Assembly (NCBI GenBank): GCA_021292165.1
Contig: CM037888.1
Location: 26,821,041-26,885,040, forward strand
Direction of reading: 5' to 3'
Source: Shinisaurus crocodilurus
Taxonomy: Eukaryota > Chordata > Lepidosauria > Squamata > Shinisauridae
Length of the DNA stretch: 64,000 nucleotides
The translations under genes were made by a program, and so were the position numbers. Position 1 is the stretch's first letter. Every line of letters begins with the position of its first letter. Below are positions 18,680-28,525 of the stretch, piece by piece. The notes beneath the pieces were generated by a model, which was given only the letters and a program-made list of their open reading frames with translations, was not told where the DNA came from and did not search any database.

Positions 18680-19210
18680 AGTGCCCTCCTGCTTGTGTTC
18701 CCCAGCAACTAATATTGAGATAATATATGGTCATCATGTCTAGTAGCCATTGATAACCTTATCCTCCATGAGTTTGCCTAACTCTCTTTTAGTTTTTGGC
18801 CATCCAAATTGTTACCCATCACTACAACTTGTGGTAGCAAATTCCATAGCTTAACTATGCCCTGTGTGAAGGAGTGCCTTCTACTGGAGCTATTTCATTG
18901 TTTGGCTCCAGGTTCTAATATTAGGAGAGAGGGAGAAGGTTTTCCACTTTCCTATCCAGTGTTGTCACACCATGCGTATTTTTGTATACCTCTGACATGT
19001 CCCCCTTTAGTCTAAGGTCAAGAACCCCAAACATTGTAATCTTTCCTCATAGGGGGCTTGCTCCAGCCCCTCTTCTGCACCTTCTCCAGCTCTACAATAT
19101 CCGTTTTGAGCTGCAGAGGCCAGAACTGTATACAGCATTCCAAGTGTGGTCACGCCATAAATTTGTATAAAGGCATTATGATATTGGCTATTTTAGTGTT
19201 TATTTGTTTC
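18680..19210 (-). mobile_element. CR1 ORF2 C-terminus and part of 3' UTR
   Basis: Read on the minus strand: 'VELEKVQK'-like segment, then the region corresponding to 'YEERLQ..GF.LRLKGDMSEVYKN', the 'FFTQGIVKLWNLLPQVV'-like block, and 3' UTR up to 'GGGAACACAAGCAGGAGGG'. It is truncated abruptly at 18680 where the RT-thumb fragment begins. Frames are broken. Confidence 0.85.
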
Positions 19211-19449
19211 ATTCCCAGTGATCCCCATCATGGAATTTGTGTTTTTCACAACAGCTGCACACTGGGTCAACATTTTCATTGACCTACACATGACAATCCC
19301 ATGATGCCTTTTTGTGCTCAGTCACTGCTAGCTCAGTGGTCAGTCACTTGGGTTGCAAGAAAAACAAACAAACAAAAATCAATACCTACCAGATATGCTT
19401 GCAGCGCAAATGGAAGACAGCAATGAAAAGCCTAAGTTGGAGCCATAAG

Positions 19450-19635
19450 AAGCTTGCAACAAGCGTAGGTCTGGGGAGATACTAGTTCAAATCCCCACGC
19501 AGCCATGGGACCATTGTTCACTTTCAGCCAGTCATCAATCATCGCTTAGCCTAACCTACCTCGCAAGCTTGTTGTGGACATAAAAGGGGAGGTGGAAAAA
19601 GCAAGTCTTGAATTCCTGGAGGAAAGGTACAACAA
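19450..19635 (+). mobile_element. Diverged Sauria-type SINE
   Basis: 'TAGTTCAAATCCCCACGCAG' (B box), 'CAGCCAGTCATCAATCATCG', 'CCTAACCTACCTCGCAAGCT' and 'CCTGGAGGAAAGGTACAA' follow the Sauria SINE order at low identity. Confidence 0.7.
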
Positions 19636-19875
19636 ATGGGAACTGCCACAAAGCGTTGCAGTGTATCTTGGTTCAAGTCCCCACTCAGCCACGAAGCTCA
19701 CTGGGTGACTTTGGGCAGTCACTGACTCTCAGCCTAACCTACCTCACAGGGTGGTTGTGAGGATAAAATGGAGGAGGAGGAGGAGGACCATGTGAGACAC
19801 GTTGGTTTCCTTGCAAGAGGGAAAAACAGCAGGATATATATGTATTAATAAATAAATAAATTGATAAATCTGGAA
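19636..19875 (+). mobile_element. Sauria SINE
   Basis: 'GGTTCAAGTCCCCACTCAGC' (B box), 'TGACTTTGGGCAGTCACTGA', 'CCTACCTCACAGGGTGGTTG', a GGA-rich stretch and 'TTGGTTTCCTTGCAAGAGG' with an AATA tail. The head is degraded. It is tandem with the preceding copy. Confidence 0.85.
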
Positions 19876-19974
19876 CAACAGTTAGAAAATATACATTTTA
19901 TATAATCATAAGAGGCAAGAAGCTGAAGCCCAGAAGAAGTAAAGCCCAGTGCTGGTATTTCAGGCGGGAATATG

Positions 19975-20116
19975 GGGTGGGTTAGGATTTTAAAAGAATT
20001 TTTCAATACTGTTTTAATTGTCATGTTTTATTGCATTGTTTTAATTGTAAATTGCCCAGGGTGGCAGGGTGGCCGGCCAGATGGGTGATTAACAAATGTA
20101 ATAAATAAATAAATAA

Positions 20117-20120
<4 letters not shown>
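19975..20120 (+). mobile_element. L2-like LINE 3' end
   Basis: 'TTTTATTGCATTGTTTTAAT', 'AAATTGCCCAGGGTGGCAGG' and 'GGCCAGATGGGTGATTAACA' with a TAAA tail running into ATAC and CA repeats. Confidence 0.7.

Positions 20121-20128
<8 letters not shown>

Positions 20129-20151
<23 letters not shown>
20129..20151. repeat. (CA)n microsatellite
   Basis: CA run following AAAT and ATAC units of the L2 tail. Confidence 0.95.
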
Positions 20152-20289
20152 GAGTGCAACGCAAAGTGTTGCCGTGTATCTTGGCCTCCCAGCCAGCCAT
20201 GCCCTTTGCCAACAGGGTGTTCCTTCCAGTTTTCCAGTCAAGGTTCCATGGCTACTCAACAAACATGCTCCGTTCTCATTCGGTTTTGA

Positions 20290-20321
20290 AATATATATAT
20301 ATATACGGTATATATATATAT
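20290..20321. repeat. Palindromic (AT)n with central ACGGTA
   Basis: Two AT runs on either side of a CGG-containing centre. Self-complementary over most of its length. Confidence 0.9.
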
Positions 20322-20619
20322 GTACTTTTAAAAACCTTAGGATTCTCCCTCTTGTTTCTTGGTGGCCCCATTTTGATTACAATCCTGTCCGCACACTCAC
20401 ACCTGAGTTCGATTTTAGAAGGAGTGATAAATAATAAATTGTGTGATGGGCTGTGAACCTTCCCCCCCCCCACAGACACACTTTTCTTTCCTTTTTGGCC
20501 GGTCTGGACCCCCACGAAATCAATGAGAAACAAAAACAAATGGGAATAATGCAGACAAATGAAATAATCAATGAATCACAAAACAATTGAGATTGCTTTT
20601 GTTACATTTTTAAAAGAAA

Positions 20620-20621
<2 letters not shown>

Positions 20622-20656
<35 letters not shown>

Positions 20657-20657
20657 T
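20622..20657. repeat. (ATT)n microsatellite
   Basis: About twelve ATT units. Confidence 0.95.
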
Positions 20658-20659
20658 TA

Positions 20660-21629
20660 AAAAAGAAATTAAAAACAAAAACAAAACCTCTTGCCCACCC
20701 CAAGCAACTTGCTGTCTCAGGTTCCCAGAATATTTTCAGCCAGCTATGTTTCTCCCAAATCCGAGGCCCCTGCCCTAGTCACTGAACAAAGCAGTAATGA
20801 TGGGCACACAGGCGATGCCATGGACGGCTGAGGCTTCGTATCCTCACCTGAGCATTCCTTGTTGCCTGAGCTGCTGAGGAGGACCGAGAAAGTAGCTTTG
20901 CATTTCCATTAAACCTTTCCCCTCTCAGCTTAGGCTGCCAAGAAGATTGACCACTAATGTCAATTGTGGTAACAGCGGCTCCGTAGAATGTCAGAAGCTG
21001 AAAACTGTGAAGTGGAAACATTTTGAAAAAGAGGAAACGTGTCAAAGAATAGAAGCTATAATGTTGCCCTTAGTTATTAGAGTCATTGAAAAAGGACCAT
21101 TTGCATGACAAATATTGACAAAACTAAGTCATTTTCCATCATGCTGTTTGCATATTTATCCTATATTTTCACAAAACTCATGTCAGAGTGTGTGTGGCGG
21201 CGGCGGGGGCGGGTGGCGGGGGTGGAGTGATATGTTTTAAAAAATAATTACTTCTCCTCAGCAACCAAGACTGGAGATAGACAATAGAGGTTTACATTTA
21301 TTTTTTAACATGTCAAAAGGTATTATGAGTGAGTGAAACATAATTTCTTGGGATGTACACCCTGATCTCTTTTGCCCCAGTGTCATCTCTGGTCAAACAG
21401 GTTCTGTTGGTTTTTGACTCAGTGGAAAACCTCCCAAACCTGTGAATGACAATAATACTTAACATTGATATATTTGCTTGAACTTTTTTTAAAACAACAA
21501 CAACCAAAAACACCTTCTTGCCATATGTGCTGGGGAAAAGACTCCAAATGTGACCTTTTCATGGAAAAAGGTGATTCTATAGCATGTTAGATACAAGCAC
21601 ATCAGATCAATGATCTTGTTGTGATCCTT
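20660..21629. other. Unclassified sequence with a G-rich patch
   Basis: Mostly unique-looking. 21190-21232 is a G-rich tract (GGCGGCGGGGGCGGG..) with four or more G-runs and quadruplex potential. No gene recognised. Confidence 0.5.
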
Positions 21630-21785
21630 ACAACAACCTTTCTGGATAGGCCAGTATTATTAATGCTGAGAGTAGGTGCCTTGCCGCCGCATGCCAACTT
21701 GTGAATTCATGACAGAGACGAGCTTTGAATGAGGCACTTCCTGATTTGCCCCACCCTCTCTTAGTCGCTATGCCATATCAGCTGT
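21630..21785 (-). mobile_element. MIR-like (CORE) SINE
   Basis: 'CCTTACAACAACCTTTCTGG' followed by a 'CCAGTATTATTAATG' block, then 'TAGTCGCTATGCCATATCA', mirrors a reversed MIR element with its tRNA-like head at the right. Old and diverged. Confidence 0.6.
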
Positions 21786-22039
21786 CAAAGGATGGAACTA
21801 TGTGTTACAATAAACATGGGATATTTTTGAATGCTCTCTCCCAATAAAAATACTAAAAAAATAAAAATAAATTAAAACCTACAAGAAGAAGACAAGTGCA
21901 TCAGGGTGAAAGATTGTAACCCAGCCTGCTCCTTGCTGTGTTAGTTTTCTGCTTGCAGGGAAGGTTTTTGTTCTTTTTGTCTTTCCTTTTTTGTAAGGGC
22001 TTTCCTCTGCTCCCAGGCAACTGACTGCTAATGGAGATT

Positions 22040-22250
22040 TTTAAAATGTTAGTTGTTTTATTGGGTCCTCCTGGTATTTGTGTGTGCGTTTAGCTGTTTC
22101 AGACTGTTTTCATTCTTTGTATGTTAAAGGTTTTATATTATGTTTTATCGTGTTGCACTTTAGAATTTGGATTTTTGTGAACTGCCCAGAGCGCTTTAGC
22201 TATTGGGCAGTACAGAAACATATATATGAATGAATAAACTTTAAAACCCA
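22040..22250 (+). mobile_element. L2-type LINE 3' UTR
   Basis: Ends 'GTGAACTGCCCAGAGCGCTT' and 'TAGCTATTGGGCAGTACAGA' with an AATGAATAA-type tail, the standard L2 3' end of this genome. Confidence 0.75.
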
Positions 22251-22307
22251 CACCCACACAGGCACACACACCTGGAGTGGAACGGGCTGTTTTATTCATG
22301 TTCTTGT

Positions 22308-22395
22308 TGGCTTGCATTTTTATTCTACCCTCCCTCCAAGCGGCTCAGGACACTGTACATGGTTCTCCACCACCCACCTCATCCTGCTATATACT
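22308..22395 (-). mobile_element. Degraded LINE/SINE 3' end
   Basis: 'GCATTTTTATTCTACCCTCC' and 'CAAGCGGCTCAGGACACTG' resemble a reversed L2/SINE 3' end. Confidence 0.4.
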
Positions 22396-22397
22396 GA

Positions 22398-22423
22398 AAT
22401 GGTGGTGGTGGTGGTGGTGGTGA
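22398..22423. repeat. (GGT)n microsatellite
   Basis: About eight GGT units. Confidence 0.93.
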
Positions 22424-22464
22424 TTAACAGTGGTTAAACTGACAGACTCAGCCATCTCTAGGAG

Positions 22465-23200
22465 GGTGTCATGGGAGTTGCGGAAGATGGCGAGGAGTGC
22501 AGTGTTGCACAACAGTCCTGCCTCAATGCCCTGTATTATGCTTTGTATGATACTATGCTCTGTATTATGCTCTGTATGGTATTATACTATACCCTGTATT
22601 TTGCTCTGTAATAGCAAGGCATGACCTTGCTTAAATTGTGAGTTGGCTGCTAGCCAGGCTGATGCGATCTTCAGCAACTTGCTGGTGTGTGTGACCTGGC
22701 TGTAGGCCAGAGGAATGACACTGCACAACAGCCCAGGTGCTACCAATTAAGCATGAGGTCTGCAGCCCATGGAGTTTGGTGCTAGAAAAGTATATAAGAC
22801 TAGCAAATGCAGACTAAGGGGTGGTTGTTGGTAGTGGTGGTGGTTGGTAGGTTGTGTGTGTAGTGCTGAAGAATCGGAAGGAGCAAGGAGGAGCAGAGGA
22901 AGCTGTTCAGAGAGCCCTGCAGAAGCCCCAACGCTGAAAGCTGATACCCAGGCGGAGAGCTGCTGGAACTAGCAGGGTTGGTTGGAAATAATACAGTGAC
23001 TGTGTAGCTGAGGGGTGGGAGTTCCACCAGGGAACTTGGAGGAAGGCATAGCATTGTTGCATTTCATGCTCAGCTTTGCAATAAAGATGTTTGGCTTTAA
23101 CTTCCTGGAGGAGTATTTATTATGGTCTGAAAATCCCTCAAAGAACCTTTGCCAATCCCTTTTGGGGAACCTGTGGCAAAACAGACAGAGGGCACTTTCC
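22465..23200 (+). mobile_element. Possible solo LTR
   Basis: A TATA-like 'AGTATATAAGAC' (about 22788) lies roughly 290 bp upstream of a polyadenylation signal 'GCAATAAAGATGTTTGGCTT' (about 23078), preceded by several hundred bp with direct TGTATTATGCTC-like repeats (22540-22610). That is the U3-R-U5 layout of a retroviral or retrotransposon LTR. I could not fix TG/CA ends or a target duplication. An unspliced gene fragment is the alternative. Confidence 0.4.
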
Positions 23201-23299
23201 ATATCAGCTCCAAGCATCCATTGGCAGGTGAAATATGAGTTCAAGCAAGCTGGGGTTTTTTAGAATGATATTAAAAGAGCACATCTGGGGTATCACCTC

Positions 23300-23393
23300 A
23301 AAGTCTGAATGACTTTGCCAGCTATGCTGGCTGGGGCATGCTGGGAGTTGTAGGCCAAAAACATCTGGGGACCCAAGGTTGGAGAGCCCTGCC
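23300..23393. mobile_element. Family-4 hAT MITE, right half
   Basis: 'GCATGCTGGGAGTTGTAGGC' and 'AACATCTGGGGACCCAAGG' then 'TTGGAGAGCCCTG' match the right arm of the palindromic MITE family. Confidence 0.55.
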
Positions 23394-23423
23394 TTAGAGT
23401 GTTTCAGGGGGTGGCAGGTCTCC

Positions 23424-23667
23424 TTTATTTATTTATTTATTTATTATACTTATACCCCGCCTTTTTTCCTGCAAGGAACCCAAGGCGGCTTACATAATCC
23501 TCCTCCTCCTCTCCATTTTATCCTCATAACAACCCTGTGAGGTAGGTTAGGCTGAGAGACAGTGACTGGCCCAAAGTCACCCAGTGAGTTTCATGGCCGA
23601 GCGGGGACTAGAACCCGGATCTCCCGAGTCCCAGTCCAACACTCTCACCACTGCGCCACACCAGTTC
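23424..23667 (-). mobile_element. Sauria SINE, full length, reversed
   Basis: TTTA tail, 'CCCGCCTTTTTTCCTGCAAG', 'CCCAAGGCGGCTTACATAAT', reversed B box 'GGGACTAGAACCCGG' and head 'ACCACTGCGCCACACCAG'. Very close to the copies at 11012 and 36722. Confidence 0.93.
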
Positions 23668-23694
23668 CAGGGCCTCTTTTACTGGCCGTTGAGA

Positions 23695-23790
23695 TTCCTT
23701 CCCTTCTTGTTGGCCATGCTGCTTGGGGATTATGGGAGTTGTAATCCAACTCACCTGGAGGGCCCCAGGTTGGGGAAGGCTGCTCTATAT
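23695..23790. mobile_element. Family-4 hAT MITE fragment
   Basis: 'GGATTATGGGAGTTGTAATC' and 'GGGCCCCAGGTTGGGGAAGG' are the right arm of the palindromic MITE. Confidence 0.55.
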
Positions 23791-23825
23791 TGTGGCCTGG
23801 GGAACACACTCAGCTGAATGTGAAA

Positions 23826-24050
23826 GTAAGAACATAAGAAGAGCCATGCTGGATCACACCAAAGGCCCATCCAGTCCAGCACGCTGTTCCCACATCTGTT
23901 CCCAACCAGATGCCCCAATGAGAAGCCCACAAGCAGGTCATGAGTGCAACAGCTCCCTCCCGCCCGAGTTCTCCAGCAACTGCCATGCCAAGGCCTACTG
24001 ACCCTGTAATCTATAGCCCTCATAATTAGTAGCCATTGTGGCTGCTCACC
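23826..24050 (-). mobile_element. CR1-type LINE 3' end, reversed
   Basis: 'AAGAACATAAGAAGAGCC', 'GGCCCATCCAGTCCAGCACG', 'GAAGCCCACAAGCAGG', 'CTCCAGCAACTG' and 'AGTAGCCATTG' are the reverse of the CR1 3' UTR seen at 1165-1509. Confidence 0.82.
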
Positions 24051-24054
24051 TTTG

Positions 24055-24289
24055 GGCTTGCGGTAGAAGTATACCATCTCGGTATGTGGCTCCAATGCAA
24101 CCAGCTTTGAGTGTGCTTCTGGGCCCAGTTCAAGGCACTGGCTTTAACCCTTTTAACCCTTACATTGCCTGGCATGGCACCCACATATGAGAGGAACTGC
24201 CTCTCCCGAGCAGCCCTATACATCCGCCGCTCTTTCTGACTTCACTGCCTGAGACTAGAGTGGCAATAACTAGGAGTAGGGAGGGAATG
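24055..24289. other. Unclassified sequence
   Basis: No family recognised. It may be the more divergent continuation of the CR1 on the left. Confidence 0.35.
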
Positions 24290-24297
24290 CTCTACCC

Positions 24298-24380
24298 CAG
24301 CCGCTTTCAACCTGGTGCCCTCCAGCTGTGTTGGACTACAACTCCCAGCATGCCCCAGGGGCACCAAGTTGGGGAAGCTG
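24298..24380. mobile_element. 83-bp palindromic hAT MITE with target duplication
   Basis: Starts CAGCCGCTTTCAACCTGGTG and ends with the inverted equivalent GGGGAAGCTG. The flanking octamers CTCTACCC (24290-24297) and TTCTACCC (24381-24388) agree at seven of eight bases, the hAT hallmark. The most complete short member of family 4 here. Confidence 0.85.
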
Positions 24381-24479
24381 TTCTACCCACTGAGGCAAGT
24401 AAGGTTCTCTCCCCCCCCCCCGCTTTATCTATCTTTCACAGAAAGGGTCACCACACTATTTTATTTCAACATACACTTC

Positions 24480-24600
24480 ATGGATTTCCTGGCATGCTTC
24501 TTGGTTCTTTTGTTTCCTGTTTTTTCGCTTCCCACTTTTTGTAAACCTCTCTGAGCACCCTGGGAAAGCACCCTAGATACGTTTTGATTAATCAGTCCAT
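24480..24600 (+). mobile_element. Possible L2 3' end
   Basis: 'TTGTAAACCTCTCTGAGCAC' after a T-rich 3' UTR resembles the L2 end. No clear tail. Confidence 0.35.
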
Positions 24601-24679
24601 GGATTGATTAATTGATCCATTCATTGCTTGATTAATCAATGCATAAATTAATTATTGATTATTTAGGTAATTGATTAGT

Positions 24680-24885
24680 TAATTATGTCATTATTCCTCC
24701 AAGGAAACACAGTTCCCTTTCTATCCTCACAAGAACCCTCTCAGGTAGGCTTGGCTGACAGATGGTGAACGGTCCAGACTCACCTCGTGAGCTTCATGGC
24801 TGAGTGGGAATTCAAACTCGGGCCTCTCTGCTCCTATTTTGACGATCTAACTATGATACAACATACAGGCTCTCTGTGTCAAATC
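24680..24885 (-). mobile_element. Diverged Sauria/MIR-type SINE, reversed
   Basis: 'CCTCACAAGAACCCTCTCAG' then 'GTAGGCTTGGCTGACAGATG', 'GAGCTTCATGGCTGAGTGG' and a reversed B box 'TTCAAACTCGGGCC'. Clearly older than the other Sauria copies. Confidence 0.6.
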
Positions 24886-25069
24886 AATGTACGGCACATG
24901 CTCCATCACTTCCACCATAACCACACTTAAATTCAGTGGGGCATAGAGCAATGTTTTGGATGATGCAGCCTGACCCGCTGCACTTCCTCATGTGTGGCTA
25001 ATATGATGCTTGAGTTTGACCCAGCTCTGTTTTATTTCATGTTGTTGTCCATTTCCATCTGTTCTAAGT

Positions 25070-25460
25070 TTCAAACGTGGGGATTTACATGTTAATTCAA
25101 ATTACCCTTGCTAGCCACAGAAGCAAAAGATGGATTTATTTTTTTTTATAAATCATCTCACTGCTAGCATCTCTTCCCTTGAGGAAACATTTTGACAGCT
25201 CCACGCCAAAAATAACACAAACGCTGCGGCTAGCTCTTTGCCACTAACTGTCGAAAATGTAAGGAAATAGCAAAGTTAAAGAGCACTAATGCATTCCACA
25301 TATTCAAAATACATCAAAGAAAGGAAGACTCTGGCACTGGCGAGGAAAGTTTTCAAAGCACATATTCATATATTTCCCTCCTCCTCTATTCTGCCCCCCC
25401 CACCTTTTTTGTCCAGACTTTATTATGGAAATGGATGTCATTTAGTGCATAGATTCCTGT
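25070..25460. promoter_or_regulatory. Candidate conserved non-coding block
   Basis: Repeat-free, evenly mixed composition with 'GTTAATTCAAATTACC' and 'GCTAGCATCTC', and no open frame. It resembles vertebrate conserved non-coding elements in texture. The call is by eye only. Confidence 0.3.
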
Positions 25461-25527
25461 GATTAAACAAGAGGGAAAGAGAACACTCCAGCACTTGGTA
25501 AGCCCAAACCCTTCTCTTCGACAATAT

Positions 25528-26060
25528 CAGCATTTATTTATTTATTTTCTCTACTGCCCAATAGGCCAAAGCTCTCTGGGCAGTTTACAACAGCTCCTAA
25601 AACAGGATCATAATACAATAAAAAAAACAACTGTATTTCCCCCCCAAAAATACATAATTTAAAAACAGTTTAAAACATTTAAAAACAATTTAGCAGCTAA
25701 AACAATATTTAGTACAGAGCAGACCTGTTAGAAACACCTGATATGGGTGCCCCCATCAAGTCATTTAATCACCTTAGATGTTTTTAAATGCCTCTGCACA
25801 GAGGGCTGTCTTAACCTGGTGCCGAAAGGTTGACAATGTTGGCTCCAGGCGGGCCTCACTGGGGAGATCATTCCACAGTCGGGAGGCCACCACTGAGAAG
25901 GCCCTCCCCCTTGTTGCCACCCTCCAAACCTCCCTTGGAGGTGACATTCGTAGGAAGGCCTCGGATGTTGATTGATCATAGTATCCAGGACAGATTGCAA
26001 TTGGGAGAGGCATTCCGTCAAGTATTGCTGTCCCATCATTGCTCTTCATGGAGCAATCTT
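25528..26060 (-). mobile_element. L2-type LINE, ORF2 C-terminus and 3' UTR, reversed
   Basis: The minus strand (25774-26064) reads 'RGRAFSVVASRLWNDLPSEA' and then 'LSTFRHQVKTALCAEAF', the L2 ORF2 C-terminus, in a frame still open for about 95 codons. The 3' UTR on the left ends in the reversed 'AAACTGCCCAGAGAGCTTTG' and a TAAA-like tail. 5'-truncated. It is the best-preserved L2 in the window. Confidence 0.9.
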
Positions 26061-26340
26061 TCAAATAAGATGTTCACCTGGACTGCATGCACAGGAGCAG
26101 TCTATCTGGACCTGAGTGCACGGCGGTGGCCAAACCCACACCATTGACAATATCAGAAAGGAATGTGCAATTTGCATCACCACCGTACTGTGGCCAGAGA
26201 AGGAATTTGTGTGAAGAACTGCCAGTCCTGCAAGATATCATCTGAACTCTACTAGGCCTGAGTGGGTCAGAAGGCAAAGCCTGACACCTCCACCACACCC
26301 CTTTATATGAGCTTCCAGATCAGGTCGTCTTCTTTGGTTT
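26061..26340. other. Unclassified sequence
   Basis: May be further upstream L2 body, but I cannot confirm it. Confidence 0.35.
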
Positions 26341-26348
26341 GATTCATA

Positions 26349-26790
26349 GGGATGGTCAAATCTGTCAGTTTGCCTACTCCCACATTCGAATTTCACGTCC
26401 TTCTCTCCCAAGTACGAACTTAGCAAAGTTTGGTAAATTATTATCAAAATGAACTGAAATGAAATTCTCACCCATCTGCACCAGCCAAACCCAATAGGTG
26501 TACCTATTCCTAGCATGGAGAGGATCATGTTCTACTTGACTGGCATAAAGCTGTAAAAACAGAGAGGGTTGGCGCAACCCTAATTAAGAAGCAACATGAT
26601 TGAATATATACACAAGAATTCAAACCCAAACATTTAAAAGCACTCTCCAAGCTCTGTGCCTGGATGGACAAATCTGTCCACTTCAGTTTCTCCCACAAAT
26701 GTTTGTTTGTTTCAATCTCAAGTCATTTTTTTTTGTTCTGAGATTTTTGGAAAATTCTTACCATGCACGCTTTCATGGCAATTCCCAGAA
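26349..26790 (-). mobile_element. TIR MITE, family 2, reversed
   Basis: Starts after TA with 'GGGATGGTCAAATCTGTCAG', has 'GGTAAATTATTATCAAAATG', 'AAATTCTCACCCATCTGCAC', 'TAGCATGGAGAGGATC', 'CAACCCTAATTAAG' and a second 'ACAAATCTGTCCACTTCAG' module. Order and orientation mirror 35175-36132. Confidence 0.65.
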
Positions 26791-27239
26791 GATATGCCAG
26801 GTTGAAAGCCTCTCTGCAAAGAACCCTGTGATGCTGCAAGCAACAACAGGGCTTTTAGATCCTTTATGAGGGTGATTGTGTGTGTGTGTGTGTGGGGGGT
26901 CATTCTTGCTTGCAGCTGTAAAATCGTTGAAATTCTCTCCTTCCCCAGCCGTTTTTTGCTGGAGTCTTCATTTCACCCTCATGACTTGCTGAAAGTGAAA
27001 TAATCAAAATATGTGGCACAGTGCTCACATCAGGCTCTCTTGGCATTGGAAGAGGAACAGAAGCCCACCCCAGATCCCAGCACATGCTGGGAACAGGAGA
27101 TGTTACATGTCCTATTAGGGATTTGGAACAGTTGCTGTGATAGACACCCCACCCTTGGATCTGGACAGAAGGCCCCATCAGACACTGGAAAGACTACCTG
27201 GAAGCACAAGGCCTTTCTCTCCCTGAAGCTCTTTTTCTA
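26791..27239. other. Unclassified sequence with a short (GT)n
   Basis: (GT)n at 26877-26893. Nothing else recognised. Confidence 0.45.
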
Positions 27240-27247
27240 GGGACGAG

Positions 27248-27941
27248 CAGGGATGTTGAAGAGTCCTTGGTCTCGAGTCACGAGTCGAGTCACGAGTCTT
27301 TGGACCAGAGTCTCGAGTCCGAGTCCGATTCCTTGGTCCAAAATGGTGACTCAAGAGTCACAAGTCACGAGTCACTCGCAAAGCTGACTTCACGAGTCCC
27401 TATTAAAATCAATGGGGTTTTTCCCCCAACAAAATAAGGCTACTTCAGATGTGTGGCTTAAATAAATTCTAGGCACAAGTGTGCCTTTTTATTTCAAAAC
27501 TCTGCAACTGATTTTGGCAAGAACAGACCAGGCAGACAAACCCCAAATAACCAAACAGGCAGAGGAGGCAGGGAACCCCAAAACAGGCAGGCAGAGGCGT
27601 TTGTCTTGGACAATTCAAACTGTGGAACTGGTTAAGAAGAGACCAGGCAGGCAGAGGAGGCTGGGAACCCCAAAGCAGGCAGGCAGAGGCAGCCAAACCC
27701 AAAATGTCTGAAAGGTTGCATTTTAGGGAAATGATTTTAAAAAATAAACTTGCTGTACTTCCTAAAACCTATCCATGTTGCATTTGAGGAACACGATTTT
27801 GGAACACGAGTCCTTGGTCTCGAGTCCCGAGTCGAGTCTCGAGTCCCATTAAAAATATTGGGACTCGAGTCTGACTCGAGTCAGAGGGGGGACTCAGTCC
27901 AACTCACGAGTCGAGTCCTGGAGTCTGAGTCCCCATCCCTG
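27248..27941. mobile_element. hAT-like element with GAGTC-rich subterminal arrays
   Basis: Termini CAGGGATG and CATCCCTG. Flanking octamers GGGACGAG (27240-27247) and GGGGTGAG (27942-27949) agree at six of eight. Each subterminal region (about 27262-27400 and 27807-27930) contains roughly a dozen GAGTC/GACTC pentamers, many as CGAGTC. The interior has a partial duplication of 'GGCAGAGGAGGC.GGGAACCC' (about 27560 and 27650). No transposase ORF. Confidence 0.72.
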
Positions 27942-27949
27942 GGGGTGAG

Positions 27950-28140
27950 ACCCTGACTTAAGTGCCACCAGGGGCAGGACTTGTGAATTAGGATGAGATG
28001 GGGCAGCAAGGCCTGTTATAAGAACCCTCAGTTGTTATCTTGCTGGTGCCTTGCTGTAGCCAACCTATGGTCCCTGCTCTTATTCATCGATCACAACTTG
28101 GACCCAGGCTGCCGTCTTTGTCATCCCTCCTATCTGCACA
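27950..28140. other. Unclassified sequence
   Basis: No feature recognised. Confidence 0.4.
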
Positions 28141-28142
28141 TA

Positions 28143-28344
28143 GGAACATAGGAAGCCACCTTATACTGAGTCAGACTATTGGTCCATCTAGCCCAGAATT
28201 CTCTTGACTAGGTCCACCTGCTCCTGTGTTGGTAGGAACAAGTCAGTCTGTGTAATGTGCTCCACCAAGCTAGCTGAATGCAGCTCAGCGGCCACATATG
28301 TAGAACACCAGAAACCTGATGAACCATCTGCTTTTTGTTGCCTG
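28143..28344 (-). mobile_element. SINE/CR1-type 3' end, reversed
   Basis: 'ACATAGGAAGCCACCTTATA' followed by 'CTGAGTCAGAC' and 'TTGGTCCATCTAGCCCAG' is the reversed 3' end shared by a squamate tRNA-SINE/CR1 group (see 29668-29938). The continuation to the right is uncertain and is interrupted by a hAT MITE. Confidence 0.65.
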
Positions 28345-28352
28345 CTTACAAG

Positions 28353-28517
28353 CAGGACCGGTGCAAGGCAGTTTGATGCCCTAGGCAAGATCAGATATTT
28401 AGCGCCCCCCTTCCCACTTGAGAGCACTGTAATTTTTTTTCAAGGCGTTTCTGGCGCCCCCTTTAGCCCTGCGCCCTAGGCGGCTGCCTAGTTGGCCTAA
28501 TGGTATCACCGACCCTG
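28353..28517. mobile_element. 165-bp hAT MITE with perfect 8-bp target duplication
   Basis: Termini CAGGACCGGTG and CACCGACCCTG. CTTACAAG stands at both 28345-28352 and 28518-28525 without mismatch. The interior carries 'GATGCCCTAGGC', 'GGCGCCCCC' and 'GCGCCCTAGGCGGC' blocks, partly inverted. Non-coding. Clean borders make it one of the youngest-looking insertions here. Confidence 0.92.
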
Positions 28518-28525
28518 CTTACAAG

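Noticed and set aside
25774..26064. Host gene with conserved protein
   Set aside because: The translation is the L2 ORF2 C-terminus (SRLWNDLPSEA..LKTALCAEAF type), so it is a retrotransposon remnant.
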